Shown here piece by piece: positions 1 through 8,045 of a stretch of DNA of 64,000 nt. Numbering within the stretch: the first letter of the stretch is position 1; every line of letters starts with the position of its first letter. The stretch is from Sinosporangium siamense (GTDB taxonomy: Bacteria > Actinomycetota > Actinomycetes > Streptosporangiales > Streptosporangiaceae), in contig NZ_BOOW01000006.1 of assembly GCF_016863435.1 (NCBI RefSeq), positions 248,001 to 312,000 on the forward strand, in the 5' to 3' direction. Made by a program: the position numbers and the translations under genes. A model generated the notes under the pieces. The model was given only the letters and a program-made list of their open reading frames with translations. It had not been told where the DNA came from and did no database searches.

Positions 1-211
1 CGGCGCCGTTGGGGCCGATGAGGGCGGTGATGGAGCCGCGCTGGATCTCGACGTGGCCGACGTCGACGGCGGTGAGACCGCCGAAGCGGCGCACGACCTT
101 GTCGACGACGAGGATGGGGTCGGGCTTCGCCACACCGGGTTCGGTGGCCAGGCCCTCGAACGCCGCGAGCGCGGCGGCCTTGCGGCTCTGGGCCGGGTTG
201 TCAGCGTGCAT
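1..211 (-). CDS. livG: Branched-chain amino-acid ABC transporter ATP-binding protein LivG (N-terminal fragment, cut by window edge)
   Basis: About 70 N-terminal residues are visible; the rest lies beyond base 1. After a hydrophilic leader of about 33 residues the product reads into a typical ABC ATPase start (LVVDKVVRRFGGLTAVD) and ends in the Walker A segment ALIGPNGA. The ATG at 211-209 overlaps the end of livM (ATGCACGCTGA), so translation is coupled. The ATPase would energise uptake of branched-chain amino acids or related ligands through LivH and LivM. The family assignment rests on context plus the Walker A; the long leader before the ATPase fold is unusual for LivG. Confidence 0.85.
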   Translation of the reverse strand, partial: MHADNPAQSRKAAALAAFEGLATEPGVAKPDPILVVDKVVRRFGGLTAVDVGHVEIQRGSITALIGPNGA

Positions 212-1190
212 CGAGCGCGATCTCCCTCTTGTCGCCGAAGATGCCTTGCGGGCGGTAGATGAGCAGGAGGATCAGGCCGAGGCCGATGATCATGTACTGG
301 ATCGCGCCGACCTGGTTGACGTTGAGGAAGTTGATCACGTTCTTGTTGATCGCCTCCTCCAGGCCCGTCTTGACGAAGATCATCAGGAACCAGAAGATCG
401 CCGCGCCGACGATGGGGCCGAGGATGCGCGCCGCGCCGCCGAGGATCAGCACGGTGTAGGCGAAGAACGTGAAATCGGTGCTGTAGAGGTCGGCCTGGGC
501 GGAGGAGCGGCTCAGGGCGAAGATGAAGCCGGCGAGCGAGCCGATCACGCCGCCGATGACGAGCGACTGCATCTTGTACGAGAAGACGTTCTTGCCGAGG
601 CTGCGCACGGCGTCCTCGTCCTCGCGGATGGCCTTGAGCACCCGTCCCCACGGGCTCCTCATCACGAGGAAGAGCAGGAGCGAGACGGCGATGACGAGGA
701 TCCAGCCGACGGTGAGGATCCACATGGTGCGGTGGTCGAACCCGATGAACGGCGGGATGACGTAGTTGCCCTCGGGGTAGGGGTTGAGCCCGTAGAACGT
801 GCCGGCGAACTCCTGCAGGCCGTCGGTGCCGCCGAAGGTGTCCTTGAGGGCGACGGCCCGCACGACCAGGCGCACGATCTCGGCGGCGGCGATCGTCACG
901 ATCGCCAGGTAGTCCGCCCGCAGCCGCAGCGTGGGGATGCCGAGCAACAGCGCGAGCAGGACGGCGAGCACGAGGCCGATGCCGACGCCGAGGAAGAGCG
1001 GCAGCCCGAAGGTCGCCACGGTGGTGGCTATCGAATAGGCGCCGACCGCGACGAAGGCGGCCTGCCCGAAGTTGAGCAGGCCGGTGTATCCGAACTGCAC
1101 GTTCAGGCCGATGGCGGCGAGGCAGTAGATGACGGCCTCGGAGCCGATGCCCGCCTCGACGGCCCGGCTGAAGATGAGTATCCAGTCCAT
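201..1190 (-). CDS. livM: Branched-chain amino-acid ABC transporter permease LivM
   Basis: 329-residue integral membrane protein with about eight to nine hydrophobic segments. It contains the LivM-family signatures GLNVQFGYTGLLNFGQAAF near residues 28-46 and SPWGRVLKAIREDEDAVRSLG before residue 200, the cytoplasmic loop that contacts the ATPase. It is the second permease of a HAAT-type importer. It starts 12 bases after the livH stop and overlaps livG, so the three form one operon on the minus strand. The binding protein and the second ATPase (LivJ, LivF) are not in view and probably lie before position 1. Confidence 0.93.
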   Translation of the reverse strand: MDWILIFSRAVEAGIGSEAVIYCLAAIGLNVQFGYTGLLNFGQAAFVAVGAYSIATTVATFGLPLFLGVGIGLVLAVLLALLLGIPTLRLRADYLAIVTIAAAEIVRLVVRAVALKDTFGGTDGLQEFAGTFYGLNPYPEGNYVIPPFIGFDHRTMWILTVGWILVIAVSLLLFLVMRSPWGRVLKAIREDEDAVRSLGKNVFSYKMQSLVIGGVIGSLAGFIFALSRSSAQADLYSTDFTFFAYTVLILGGAARILGPIVGAAIFWFLMIFVKTGLEEAINKNVINFLNVNQVGAIQYMIIGLGLILLLIYRPQGIFGDKREIALDAR

Positions 1191-1202
1191 GTCCGCTCTC
1201 CC

Positions 1203-2510
1203 TTAGCCGATCCGCTCGCGGCGGCCGAGGATGCCCTGCGGCCTGAACAGCAGCACGATGATGAGGACGGCCAAAGCGCCGACGTTTTTGATCTCCGGAG
1301 GTATCCAGAGCGTCGAGACCTGGATGAACAGTCCCACCACCAGCGAGCCGACCAGCGCGCCGAACGCGGTTCCGAGGCCGCCGAGGGTGACCCCGGCGAA
1401 CATGAGCAGCAGGACCTGGAGCCCCATCTGATAGTTGATGGTCTGGCTCAGGCCGAGGAAGATGCCCGCGAGACCGGCGATGCCGGCGCCCGCGGTCCAC
1501 ACGATGCGGATGACCCGGTCGACGTTGATGCCGGACGACGCGGCGAGCGCGGGGTTGTCGGCGACGGCGCGGGTGGCCTTGCCGAGGCGGGTGAAGAGCA
1601 GGGCCACGCCGACGGCGATGAGGACGAGGATCTCGATGCCCATGATGATGAGACTCTTGGGAGTGGCCGAGATCGGGCCGATCTGGATGCCCTCCTGCGC
1701 GCCGTACTGCCGATATGCCTCGCTGGCGCCGCCGAAGATGAAGAGCAGGAGATAGCGGAGGAAGAGCGCGACGCCGATCGAGATGATCATCATGGAGATC
1801 AGCCCGGTCTTGCGCTTGCGCAGCTGCCCCCAGAAGAACCGGTCCTGCCCATATCCGAAGGCTGCGGAGAGCACGACGGCGAGCGGGGCGGCTATGAGGA
1901 GATGAAGGCCGACGACGCTGTTGAGGAAGAACGCGATGAAGGCACCGATGGCGAGTAGTTCACCGTGTGCGAAGTTCGTCAGGCCCGTGGTTCCGAAGAT
2001 CAGCGACAGGCCGACCGCGCCGAGCGCGATCACCAAGCCGAGGCTGAGTCCCTCGAAGGCGAGCTGGGCGACGCGGGCCCAATAGGTCTCGTTCTCGGTC
2101 GGGGCGGGGTCGCCGTCAGGGGTGTTTCCCTGCTGCTGGCCTCCGGCAGCATCAAGAGCAAAAAGCACGTTACGTGCATTTCCCTCGAAAACTTGAACGG
2201 TAAGCGTGGCCCGATCCTTGAACCGCAAAGCTAAACCGGCAGGAAGTGTTGATTGATCAAGGGTGACTTTGTAGGTACCTGCCGATGGTACGGAGACCTC
2301 CCACGTGCCTTGGGCGTTGCTGGTGGCGTCGCCGACGGGCTTGTCGCTCTCGTCGGCCACGCTGATCTTGACGCCATTCACAGGCTGGCCTTGGCTTTTA
2401 AGCGTGCCTTTCACACTCTCGCCCTCGGCCCAGGCGGTGGCCGAGCCGGAGGCGAGAAGGAAGATCAGCCCACCCAGGAAGGCCGTGAAGGCGATCACGG
2501 CTCTGCGCAA
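1203..2510 (-). CDS. livH: Branched-chain amino-acid ABC transporter permease LivH with an extra secreted N-terminal beta-sandwich domain
   Basis: 435 residues if translation begins at TTG 2510, chosen because GAGGGAG lies five bases upstream. An in-frame extension to 2576 exists but has no ribosome site. Residues 1-28 form a signal peptide ending AWA. Residues about 30-117 look like a carboxypeptidase-regulatory/transthyretin-like domain (VKGTLKSQGQPVNGVKISV, ending in a VFEGNARNVLFAL strand). A Gln/Pro/Asp-rich linker follows, and the canonical LivH permease starts near 143 with GLTNFAHGELLAIGAF. Ordinary LivH is about 290 residues, so the extracytoplasmic domain is an addition. First gene of the livHMG operon. 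Confidence 0.9.
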   Translation of the reverse strand: MRRAVIAFTAFLGGLIFLLASGSATAWAEGESVKGTLKSQGQPVNGVKISVADESDKPVGDATSNAQGTWEVSVPSAGTYKVTLDQSTLPAGLALRFKDRATLTVQVFEGNARNVLFALDAAGGQQQGNTPDGDPAPTENETYWARVAQLAFEGLSLGLVIALGAVGLSLIFGTTGLTNFAHGELLAIGAFIAFFLNSVVGLHLLIAAPLAVVLSAAFGYGQDRFFWGQLRKRKTGLISMMIISIGVALFLRYLLLFIFGGASEAYRQYGAQEGIQIGPISATPKSLIIMGIEILVLIAVGVALLFTRLGKATRAVADNPALAASSGINVDRVIRIVWTAGAGIAGLAGIFLGLSQTINYQMGLQVLLLMFAGVTLGGLGTAFGALVGSLVVGLFIQVSTLWIPPEIKNVGALAVLIIVLLFRPQGILGRRERIG

Positions 2511-2532
2511 TGGTGCTCCCTCATAAACGCCG

Positions 2533-2554
2533 TGAAGGGGTATATACCCCTTCA
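2533..2554. promoter_or_regulatory. 22-bp perfect palindrome upstream of livH (operator or leader hairpin)
   Basis: Positions 2533-2554 form a perfect dyad: TGAAGGGG, then TATATA, then CCCCTTCA. It sits 22 bases before the TTG start of livH, on the 5' side of its ribosome site. Symmetry and location suggest a repressor operator; as RNA it would fold into an 8-bp stem close to the start. The cognate regulator is not identifiable here. Confidence 0.5.
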
Positions 2555-2982
2555 TCTCCATACGTGGGCATCGCAATGGGGTGCAATGCTTGGGCGGGAG
2601 CTTAAACCGACGCGCCCGGTTCTGGACTGTTTGTCACAAAACGGTGACCAGGGTGTGTCGTGGGCGTGAGGAAAACGCAGGCTTACCAGGGCTGACATGC
2701 TGCGTCAACCACGAAGCTGTATACCGCCCGTACTTTGAGCCGAGTCGCACTCCCTCATGCCGCCCCCTGCTCAGAGCCGCCGACGGTTGAGACGTCACTT
2801 ACCCCACGATCCGGGGCCGCAAGCCCTCCCAAACGCCTCGGAAGCGCCAAACCCTGGGTGGCTTGACTCAACCCCTGGGAGGCCCGCACGCCGCCGCTCC
2901 GGCGCCCTCACGCCCGCAGGGCGCCCTTCCGGCGGTCGCCTCCTCTGCGGCGTCCTCAAGCGCGCACGCCCCAGGCCGCTGA
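2555..2982. other. Intergenic region between livH (5' side) and aztA (3' side)
   Basis: No convincing gene. It must hold the livH promoter, which I cannot pin down. Near the aztA side an 8-bp inverted repeat (GGCGCCCT at 2901-2908 and AGGGCGCC at 2918-2925, nine-base loop) could act as a weak terminator for aztA, but no T-run follows. Open frames here are GC-skew artefacts rich in Arg and Pro. Confidence 0.5.
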
Positions 2983-3672
2983 CTACTCCACGCCGAGCCC
3001 CCACACCCGCACCAAGGCCTCCGGGGTCAAGACCCTCTCCGGCGGCCCCTCGGCCACGAGCCTGCCGTCCTTCAGCAGCAGGCAGTGCTCCGCCCGCCGT
3101 GCCGCGGCGATGTCGTGTGTCGCCTGCACCACGGTCGTGCCGCGCGCCACGGCCGCCTCCAGCGCGTCCGCGATGCGCTGCAGCGCCGCCGCGTCGAGCC
3201 CCGCCGCCGGTTCGTCGAGCAGAAGCAGGTCGGGCTCCTGTGCGAGCCCCTGCGCCACCAGCGCCCGCCGCCGCTGCCCCCCGGAGAGTGCGCCGAGCTG
3301 GCGCCCGGCGAGGTCGGCGATGCCGAGGTCGGCCAGACGGGCGTCCACGACCGCCCAGTCCTGCCACGTCAGCCGCCGCCACGGACTCCGGTGCGCCCAC
3401 CGGCCCATGGCCACCGCCTCCCTGACCGTCATCGGCAACGCGTCGGAGACCGCGCTGCGCTGCACCACCAGACCGGGCCGCCGCGCACTGGAGCGCTCCA
3501 CCGACCCGGCGGCAGGCCGCACGACACCCGCCAGCACCGACAGCAACGTGGACTTCCCGGCCCCGTTGGGGCCCACGACCGCTGTCGTGCGGGCCCGCGG
3601 TACCCGGGCCGTGAGCCCGTGCAGCACCGTGCGGCGGGCATAGCCGGCCACAAGCCCGCGAAGCACAACCAT
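2983..3672 (-). CDS. aztA: Zinc ABC transporter ATP-binding protein AztA
   Basis: 229 residues from ATG 3672, preceded by GGGAGGCGAGGCG; a GTG at 3750 would add 26 residues that do not resemble the family. Motifs: Walker A GPNGAGKST, Q-loop in LVVQRSAV, signature LSGGQRRR, Walker B LLLLDEPAAGLD, and switch His in QATHD. This is the size and order of the ATPase of metal-chelate (ZnuC/MntB) importers. Its partner permease aztB is divergent, and both start next to a Zur box, so zinc is the likely cargo. AztABCD naming follows from the AztD-type genes across the promoter. Confidence 0.88.
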   Translation of the reverse strand: MVVLRGLVAGYARRTVLHGLTARVPRARTTAVVGPNGAGKSTLLSVLAGVVRPAAGSVERSSARRPGLVVQRSAVSDALPMTVREAVAMGRWAHRSPWRRLTWQDWAVVDARLADLGIADLAGRQLGALSGGQRRRALVAQGLAQEPDLLLLDEPAAGLDAAALQRIADALEAAVARGTTVVQATHDIAAARRAEHCLLLKDGRLVAEGPPERVLTPEALVRVWGLGVE

Positions 3673-3761
3673 CGCCTCGCCTCCCGGGCCCTCAATCCCT
3701 TCGCGCGGCTCCTGCCGTACCCCGGCGCGGCCCTCGTGATCTGCCGACACATCGCCTCCAT

Positions 3762-3792
3762 TTGAAAGTGATAATAGTTTTCATTGTAGTAT
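3762..3792 (+). promoter_or_regulatory. Predicted sigma-A promoter of aztB (leaderless)
   Basis: A -35 TTGAAA at 3762-3767 and a -10 TAGTAT at 3787-3792 are separated by 19 bp. Transcription would begin about eight bases later, at or next to ATG 3801. No ribosome site precedes that ATG, which fits a leaderless mRNA. Confidence 0.5.
3769..3783. promoter_or_regulatory. Zur box in the aztA/aztB divergent promoter
   Basis: TGATAATAGTTTTCA matches the actinobacterial Zur operator TGAAAATNATTTTCA at all but two positions outside the centre. It lies between the -35 and -10 of the aztB promoter and upstream of aztA, so zinc-loaded Zur would repress both directions. Derepression in zinc starvation is established behaviour of such boxes; binding here is inferred. 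Confidence 0.75.
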
Positions 3793-3800
3793 CCCGAGTC

Positions 3801-4670
3801 ATGCAGTGGTTGATAGATCCCTTTGAGGTGACGTTTGTCCGGCAGGCGCTCTGGGGCGGCATCCTCGTATCCCTCATCTGCGCCCTCGCCGGCACCTGGG
3901 TGGTCTTACGCGGGATGGCCTTCCTCGGGGACGCCATGTCACACGGCATGCTCCCCGGCGTCGCCCTGGCCTCCCTGCTCGGCCTGAACCCGCTGCTCGG
4001 CGCGCTCCTCAGCGCGGCGGCCATGGGGGCCGGCGTGACGGTGCTCGCCAGGTCGCCGAGGCTCTCCCGGGACACGAGCATCGGCCTGCTGTTCGCCGGC
4101 ATGCTCTCCCTGGGCGTGATCATCGTGTCGCACGCAGAGTCGTTCGCGGTCGACCTCACCGGGTTCCTGTTCGGCGACGTGCTCGCGGTCCGCGACCGGG
4201 ACCTGCTCTACCTCGGCGCCGCGCTCGTCCTGGCCGCCGCCGTCGCCGCGCTCGGCCACCGCTCGTTCACCGCGCTCACCTTCGACCCGCGCGTCGCCCA
4301 CACGCTCGGACTGCGTCCCCGCCTGGCGCACGTCGCCCTTCTGGGCCTCGTCACGCTCGCCATCGTCGCGTCGTTCCACGTTGTCGGCACGCTGCTGGTC
4401 TTCGGCCTGCTCATCGCGCCGCCCGCCGCCGCGGCCCTGTGGGCGGGGCGCATTCCGACGATCATGCTGGGCGCCGCGCTGCTCGGCGCCCTCTCGACCG
4501 CGGCGGGCCTGCTCGTGTCGTGGCATCTCGGCACCGCGGCGGGCGCGACGATCGCCGCAGTCGCGGTCGCCCTCTTCTTCCTGTCCGCTCTCGCGGCCCG
4601 AGTACGGCACCGAGTACGGCACCGCCCGCCTGCCGCCACTCCCTCACAAGAGGTGGAGACCCCGGCGTGA
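3801..4670 (+). CDS. aztB: Zinc ABC transporter permease AztB
   Basis: 289 residues with eight or nine membrane segments, of the ABC-3 (ZnuB/MntC-type) permease family. Characteristic stretches are GTWVVLRGMAFLGDAMSHGMLPG near residues 33-55 and HVVGTLLVFGLLIAPPAAAALW near 195-216. ATG 3801 is preferred over the upstream TTG at 3762 because 3762 is the -35 box and the first 13 codons there overlap the Zur site. Its stop overlaps the GTG start of aztD (GTGA), so aztB-aztD-aztC are translationally coupled. The C-terminus is basic (RVRHRVRHR). Confidence 0.9.
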   Translation: MQWLIDPFEVTFVRQALWGGILVSLICALAGTWVVLRGMAFLGDAMSHGMLPGVALASLLGLNPLLGALLSAAAMGAGVTVLARSPRLSRDTSIGLLFAGMLSLGVIIVSHAESFAVDLTGFLFGDVLAVRDRDLLYLGAALVLAAAVAALGHRSFTALTFDPRVAHTLGLRPRLAHVALLGLVTLAIVASFHVVGTLLVFGLLIAPPAAAALWAGRIPTIMLGAALLGALSTAAGLLVSWHLGTAAGATIAAVAVALFFLSALAARVRHRVRHRPPAATPSQEVETPA

Positions 4671-5866
4671 AGACCACCGGATCGGCCCTCGCGCTGGTCA
4701 TCACAACTGTCCTGGCCGCCGGATGCGCGGCGGAGTCCCCACGCCCGGTCGCCGTCCCCGCCACAGCCGGCGACGTCCCCCACGGATATGTGGAGGGCGC
4801 GGAGGAGACCGCCGAGCCGCAATACCGGCTCGTGCTCGCCGACCCCGCCACGGGGGCGGTGCGTGTGCTCGACCTGATCACGGAGAAGGCCGTGCCCATG
4901 TCCGCCGTGCCGGACGTCGACCGCGTGACGGGCGACGGGCGCTTCGCCTACCTCGCGGCGCGCGGCGGCCCCCTCCGCATCGTCGACAGCGGCGGCTGGA
5001 CCGTCGACCACGGCGACCACGTCCACCACTACCGCGCCGAGATCCGCGACCTCGGCTCTCCGGAGGGCGGCGATCCGATCGGGGCCGCCGCCGACTCCGC
5101 CGTCGTCGCGCTCTCCTCCGGCGACGGTGCGGTGACCGTCCTCGACCGGGCGGCCCTCGAAAAGGGCGCCGTCGCGGCCAAGGCCCACTTCAGGCTCGCG
5201 GGGCCGCCCGGCGTGGCTGTGCCGTACCGCGAGCGGCTGCTCGTGCCCGGGCCCGGGGCGGCGGTGGAGGTGCGCGATCGGGGCGGCGCCGTGCTCGCCA
5301 CCCTCGGTGAGACGTGCGTCGATCTCCGGGGGCACGCCGTGACCCGACGGGGGGCGGTCCTCGGGTGCGCCGACGGGGCACTGCTGGTCACACCCGACGG
5401 AGACGGCTTCAAGAGCACGAAGATCGCCTATCCCGGCAAGGTACGGGAGAAGGAACGCGCTCAGGAGTTCGTGTCCCGGCCCGGGAGTCCCGTCGTGGCG
5501 GCGAAGGCCGGCGACAAGGGCGTCTGGGTGCTGGACACCGGCCGTGAGCGCTGGCGGCTGATCGAAAGCGGCCCCGCGGTCGCGGTCACCGCGGTCGGCG
5601 AGGGGGCGCCGGTGCTCACTCTCGACGCGGAAGGGGTGCTTCGCTCCTTCGACCCGGATACCGGGCGGAAGACGGCACAGGTCACACTGCCCGTGCGGGA
5701 CGCCGGGGCGGGGCGGCCGGTCGTCCAGGTGGACACCGGCCGGGCCTACGTCAACGACCCGGCGGCCAAGGCGGTCTACGAGATCGACTACAACGACGAC
5801 CTGCGCCTGGCCCGCACGTTCACCCTCGACATCGCACCCGGGCACATGGTGGAGACGGGCCGATGA
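4667..5866 (+). CDS. aztD: Zinc metallochaperone AztD, copy 1 (beta-propeller lipoprotein)
   Basis: About 399 residues from GTG 4667, which overlaps the aztB stop. Signal peptide with lipobox LAAGC (Cys20), so the protein is tethered outside the membrane. The rest is a repeated beta-rich pattern (RYLVLADPATGAV-like blades, CVDLRGHAV, LTLDAEGVLRSFDPDTG) as in the AztD propeller, which hands zinc to AztC in Paracoccus. A His cluster, DHGDHVHHY, near residue 110 is a plausible metal site and is absent from the second copy. It overlaps aztC by ATGA. Confidence 0.8.
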   Translation: MKTTGSALALVITTVLAAGCAAESPRPVAVPATAGDVPHGYVEGAEETAEPQYRLVLADPATGAVRVLDLITEKAVPMSAVPDVDRVTGDGRFAYLAARGGPLRIVDSGGWTVDHGDHVHHYRAEIRDLGSPEGGDPIGAAADSAVVALSSGDGAVTVLDRAALEKGAVAAKAHFRLAGPPGVAVPYRERLLVPGPGAAVEVRDRGGAVLATLGETCVDLRGHAVTRRGAVLGCADGALLVTPDGDGFKSTKIAYPGKVREKERAQEFVSRPGSPVVAAKAGDKGVWVLDTGRERWRLIESGPAVAVTAVGEGAPVLTLDAEGVLRSFDPDTGRKTAQVTLPVRDAGAGRPVVQVDTGRAYVNDPAAKAVYEIDYNDDLRLARTFTLDIAPGHMVETGR

Positions 5867-6813
5867 GGACGCAGAGATGGACGGCACTGCTCACGGCGGC
5901 CGTGATCGCGGGCTTCGCCGTACTCGCCGGGTGCGCATCGGGGCGGGAGACGCGGGCGGAGATCGTGGTCACCACCAACATCCTCGGCGACGTCACCCGC
6001 GAGATCGTCGGCGGCCAGGCCGAGGTCACCGTGCTCATGAAGCCGGACTCCGACCCGCATTCCTTCGGCGTGTCCGCTCAGCAGGCGGCCCGGCTGTCGC
6101 GGGCGGCGCTCGTCGTGCACAACGGGCTCGGCCTGGAGGAAGGGGTGCTGCGGCACGTCGAGGCGGCCAAGGAGACCGGGGCGGCGGTCCTCGCGGTGGG
6201 TGAGGCGGCCGACCCGATCGTTTACGCGGCCGGCGCGGGGGACGAAACAGCGGGGCGGCCCGATCCGCACTTCTGGACCGACCCCCGGCGGATGGCCCGC
6301 GCGGTCGGCGCGATAGCCCGCCACGTGGTCGAGTCGGTGCCCGGAGTCGACGCGGAAGCCATACGGAGAAACGCCGCCGCCTATCGCGGGAAAGTGGAAA
6401 AGCTGGATGCCTGGATGGAGGCTGAGTTTGCCGCGATTCCCGCGGGGCGCCGCAACCTTGTGACCAACCACCATGTGTTCGGCTATTTCGCGGAGCGTTT
6501 CTCTTTCAAGGTCGTCGGCACCGTGATCCCCAGCGGCACGACGCTCGCCTCCCCGAGCGCCTCCGACCTGAAGTCGCTGGTCGACGCGGTGCGCGCGGCC
6601 GGAGTGCGCACGATCTTCGCCGACTCCTCCCACCCCGACCGGCTGGCCAAGGTGCTGGCCGCGGAGGCCGGACTGGACGTCGCCGTGGTGCCGCTCTTCA
6701 CCGAATCCCTAAGCACGGCGCGCAAAGGCGCGTCCACCTATCTCGACATGATGCGCTCCAACACCACCGCCATGGTCAACGGTCTGGTGGAAAAGAGCGC
6801 AAGAGCGCAGTGA
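5863..6813 (+). CDS. aztC: Zinc ABC transporter substrate-binding lipoprotein AztC
   Basis: 316 residues, a cluster A-I (ZnuA-type) metal-binding protein. Lipobox LAGC places the mature N-terminus at Cys24. The expected zinc ligands are visible: His66 in SDPHSF, a His in PDPHFWTDP, a His in TNHHVFGYF, and an acidic ligand in FADSSHPD. The His-rich flexible loop of proteobacterial ZnuA is missing, as in AztC, where the chaperone AztD supplies zinc. Translation is coupled to copy 1 of aztD (ATGA); copy 2 follows after 29 bases. Confidence 0.9.
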   Translation: MRTQRWTALLTAAVIAGFAVLAGCASGRETRAEIVVTTNILGDVTREIVGGQAEVTVLMKPDSDPHSFGVSAQQAARLSRAALVVHNGLGLEEGVLRHVEAAKETGAAVLAVGEAADPIVYAAGAGDETAGRPDPHFWTDPRRMARAVGAIARHVVESVPGVDAEAIRRNAAAYRGKVEKLDAWMEAEFAAIPAGRRNLVTNHHVFGYFAERFSFKVVGTVIPSGTTLASPSASDLKSLVDAVRAAGVRTIFADSSHPDRLAKVLAAEAGLDVAVVPLFTESLSTARKGASTYLDMMRSNTTAMVNGLVEKSARAQ

Positions 6814-6842
6814 AACACACCCATGGAAAGGAAGAATCGCCG

Positions 6843-8045
6843 GTGAAATCCACTCGGACGGCAGTTTTGGCGACCGCCGCGGCGGCAGGTCTCCTCCTCG
6901 CGGCGGCCTGCGGATCATCGCCGCGGCCCGCCGCGGTCGCTAGCCCCGCTCCCGCCCCCGCGTCGCCGTCGGCCCCCGCCCAGGTCGTCGCCGAGCCGAT
7001 CGTCGCGACCTACGACGGCGGTCTTTACATCCTCGACGGCACCACCCTGGCCCTCGCGAGGGACATCCCGCTGCCCGGCTTCAACCGCGTCAACCCGGCC
7101 GGCGACGAGAGCCACGTGATGGTCTCCACCGCGACCGGGTTCCGCGTGCTGGACGCGGTGGCCGCGCGGTTGAAGGACGACGAGTTCAAGGGCGCCAAAC
7201 CCGGCCACGTCGTACGGCACGCCGGCAAGACCGTGCTCTTCTCCGACGGCACGGGCGAGGTGACCGTGTTCGACCCCAAGGAGCTCGCGAACGGCTTGCC
7301 GAAGGGCGAGGTCTACACCGCGGCGGCCCCCCACCACGGGGTCGCGATCGAGTTGAGCGGCGGCGAACTCCTCGTCACCCTCGGCACCGAGGAGAAGCGG
7401 GTGGGGGCCCTCGTACTCGGCAAGGACCGCAAGGAGATCGCCCGCAGCGAGAAATGCCCCGGCGTGCACGGGGAGGCGACGGCCAAGGGGGAGGCCGTGG
7501 TGATCGGCTGCGAGGACGGCGTGCTCATCTACAAGGACGGGAAGTTCCGGAAGGTGGACAGCCCCGACGACTACGGGCGGGTCGGCAACCAGGCCGGTGC
7601 GGAGGACTCCGCGATCGTCCTCGGGGACTACAAGAAGGACCCGGAGGCGGAGCTGGAGCGTCCCGAGCGGATCTCGCTCATCGACACGGCGGCGGGCACG
7701 ATGAGCCTCGTGGACATCGGCACGAGCTACACCTTCCGCTCCCTCGCCCGGGGGCCCGGAGGTGAGGCCCTTGTGCTCGGCACCGACGGCGGGATCCACG
7801 TGATCGACCCCGGCAAGGGGAAGGTCGTGGACACCGTCGAGGTCACCGGCGAGTGGCGGGAGCCGATGGAGTGGCAGGAGGCCCGCCCGGCGATCTTCGT
7901 GAGAGGCGGCACGGCCTACGTGAGCGAACCGGCCACCGCCCAGGTGCACGCCGTCGACCTCGCCACCCGGAAGAAGATCAAGTCGGTGACGCTTCCCAAA
8001 CCGCCGAACGAGCTCTCCGGGGTGAAGGCCGAGACCCACCACTGA
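6843..8045 (+). CDS. aztD: Zinc metallochaperone AztD, copy 2 (beta-propeller lipoprotein)
   Basis: 400 residues from GTG 6843, with AAGGAAG eight bases upstream. Lipobox LAAAC (Cys23) followed by an Ala/Pro/Ser linker. The body shows six or seven propeller-like repeats, for example TYDGGLYILDGTTLALARDI, VVIGCEDGVLIYKDG and IHVIDPGKGKVVDTV. It shares its overall pattern and the C-terminal VYVSEPATAQVHAVDL/VYVNDPAAKAVYEIDY block with copy 1, so the two are paralogues. It lacks the DHGDHVHHY cluster and instead has KPGHVVRHAG and CPGVHGEA. Last gene of the zinc operon. Confidence 0.8.
   Translation: MKSTRTAVLATAAAAGLLLAAACGSSPRPAAVASPAPAPASPSAPAQVVAEPIVATYDGGLYILDGTTLALARDIPLPGFNRVNPAGDESHVMVSTATGFRVLDAVAARLKDDEFKGAKPGHVVRHAGKTVLFSDGTGEVTVFDPKELANGLPKGEVYTAAAPHHGVAIELSGGELLVTLGTEEKRVGALVLGKDRKEIARSEKCPGVHGEATAKGEAVVIGCEDGVLIYKDGKFRKVDSPDDYGRVGNQAGAEDSAIVLGDYKKDPEAELERPERISLIDTAAGTMSLVDIGTSYTFRSLARGPGGEALVLGTDGGIHVIDPGKGKVVDTVEVTGEWREPMEWQEARPAIFVRGGTAYVSEPATAQVHAVDLATRKKIKSVTLPKPPNELSGVKAETHH

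Noticed and set aside
9-1958. 649-residue plus-strand frame opposite livHM
   Set aside because: Glu/Asp/Arg-rich antisense shadow of the liv genes, which have family motifs on the minus strand.
2901-2925. aztA terminator hairpin as a firm call
   Set aside because: Eight-bp stem without a T-run; kept only as a remark.
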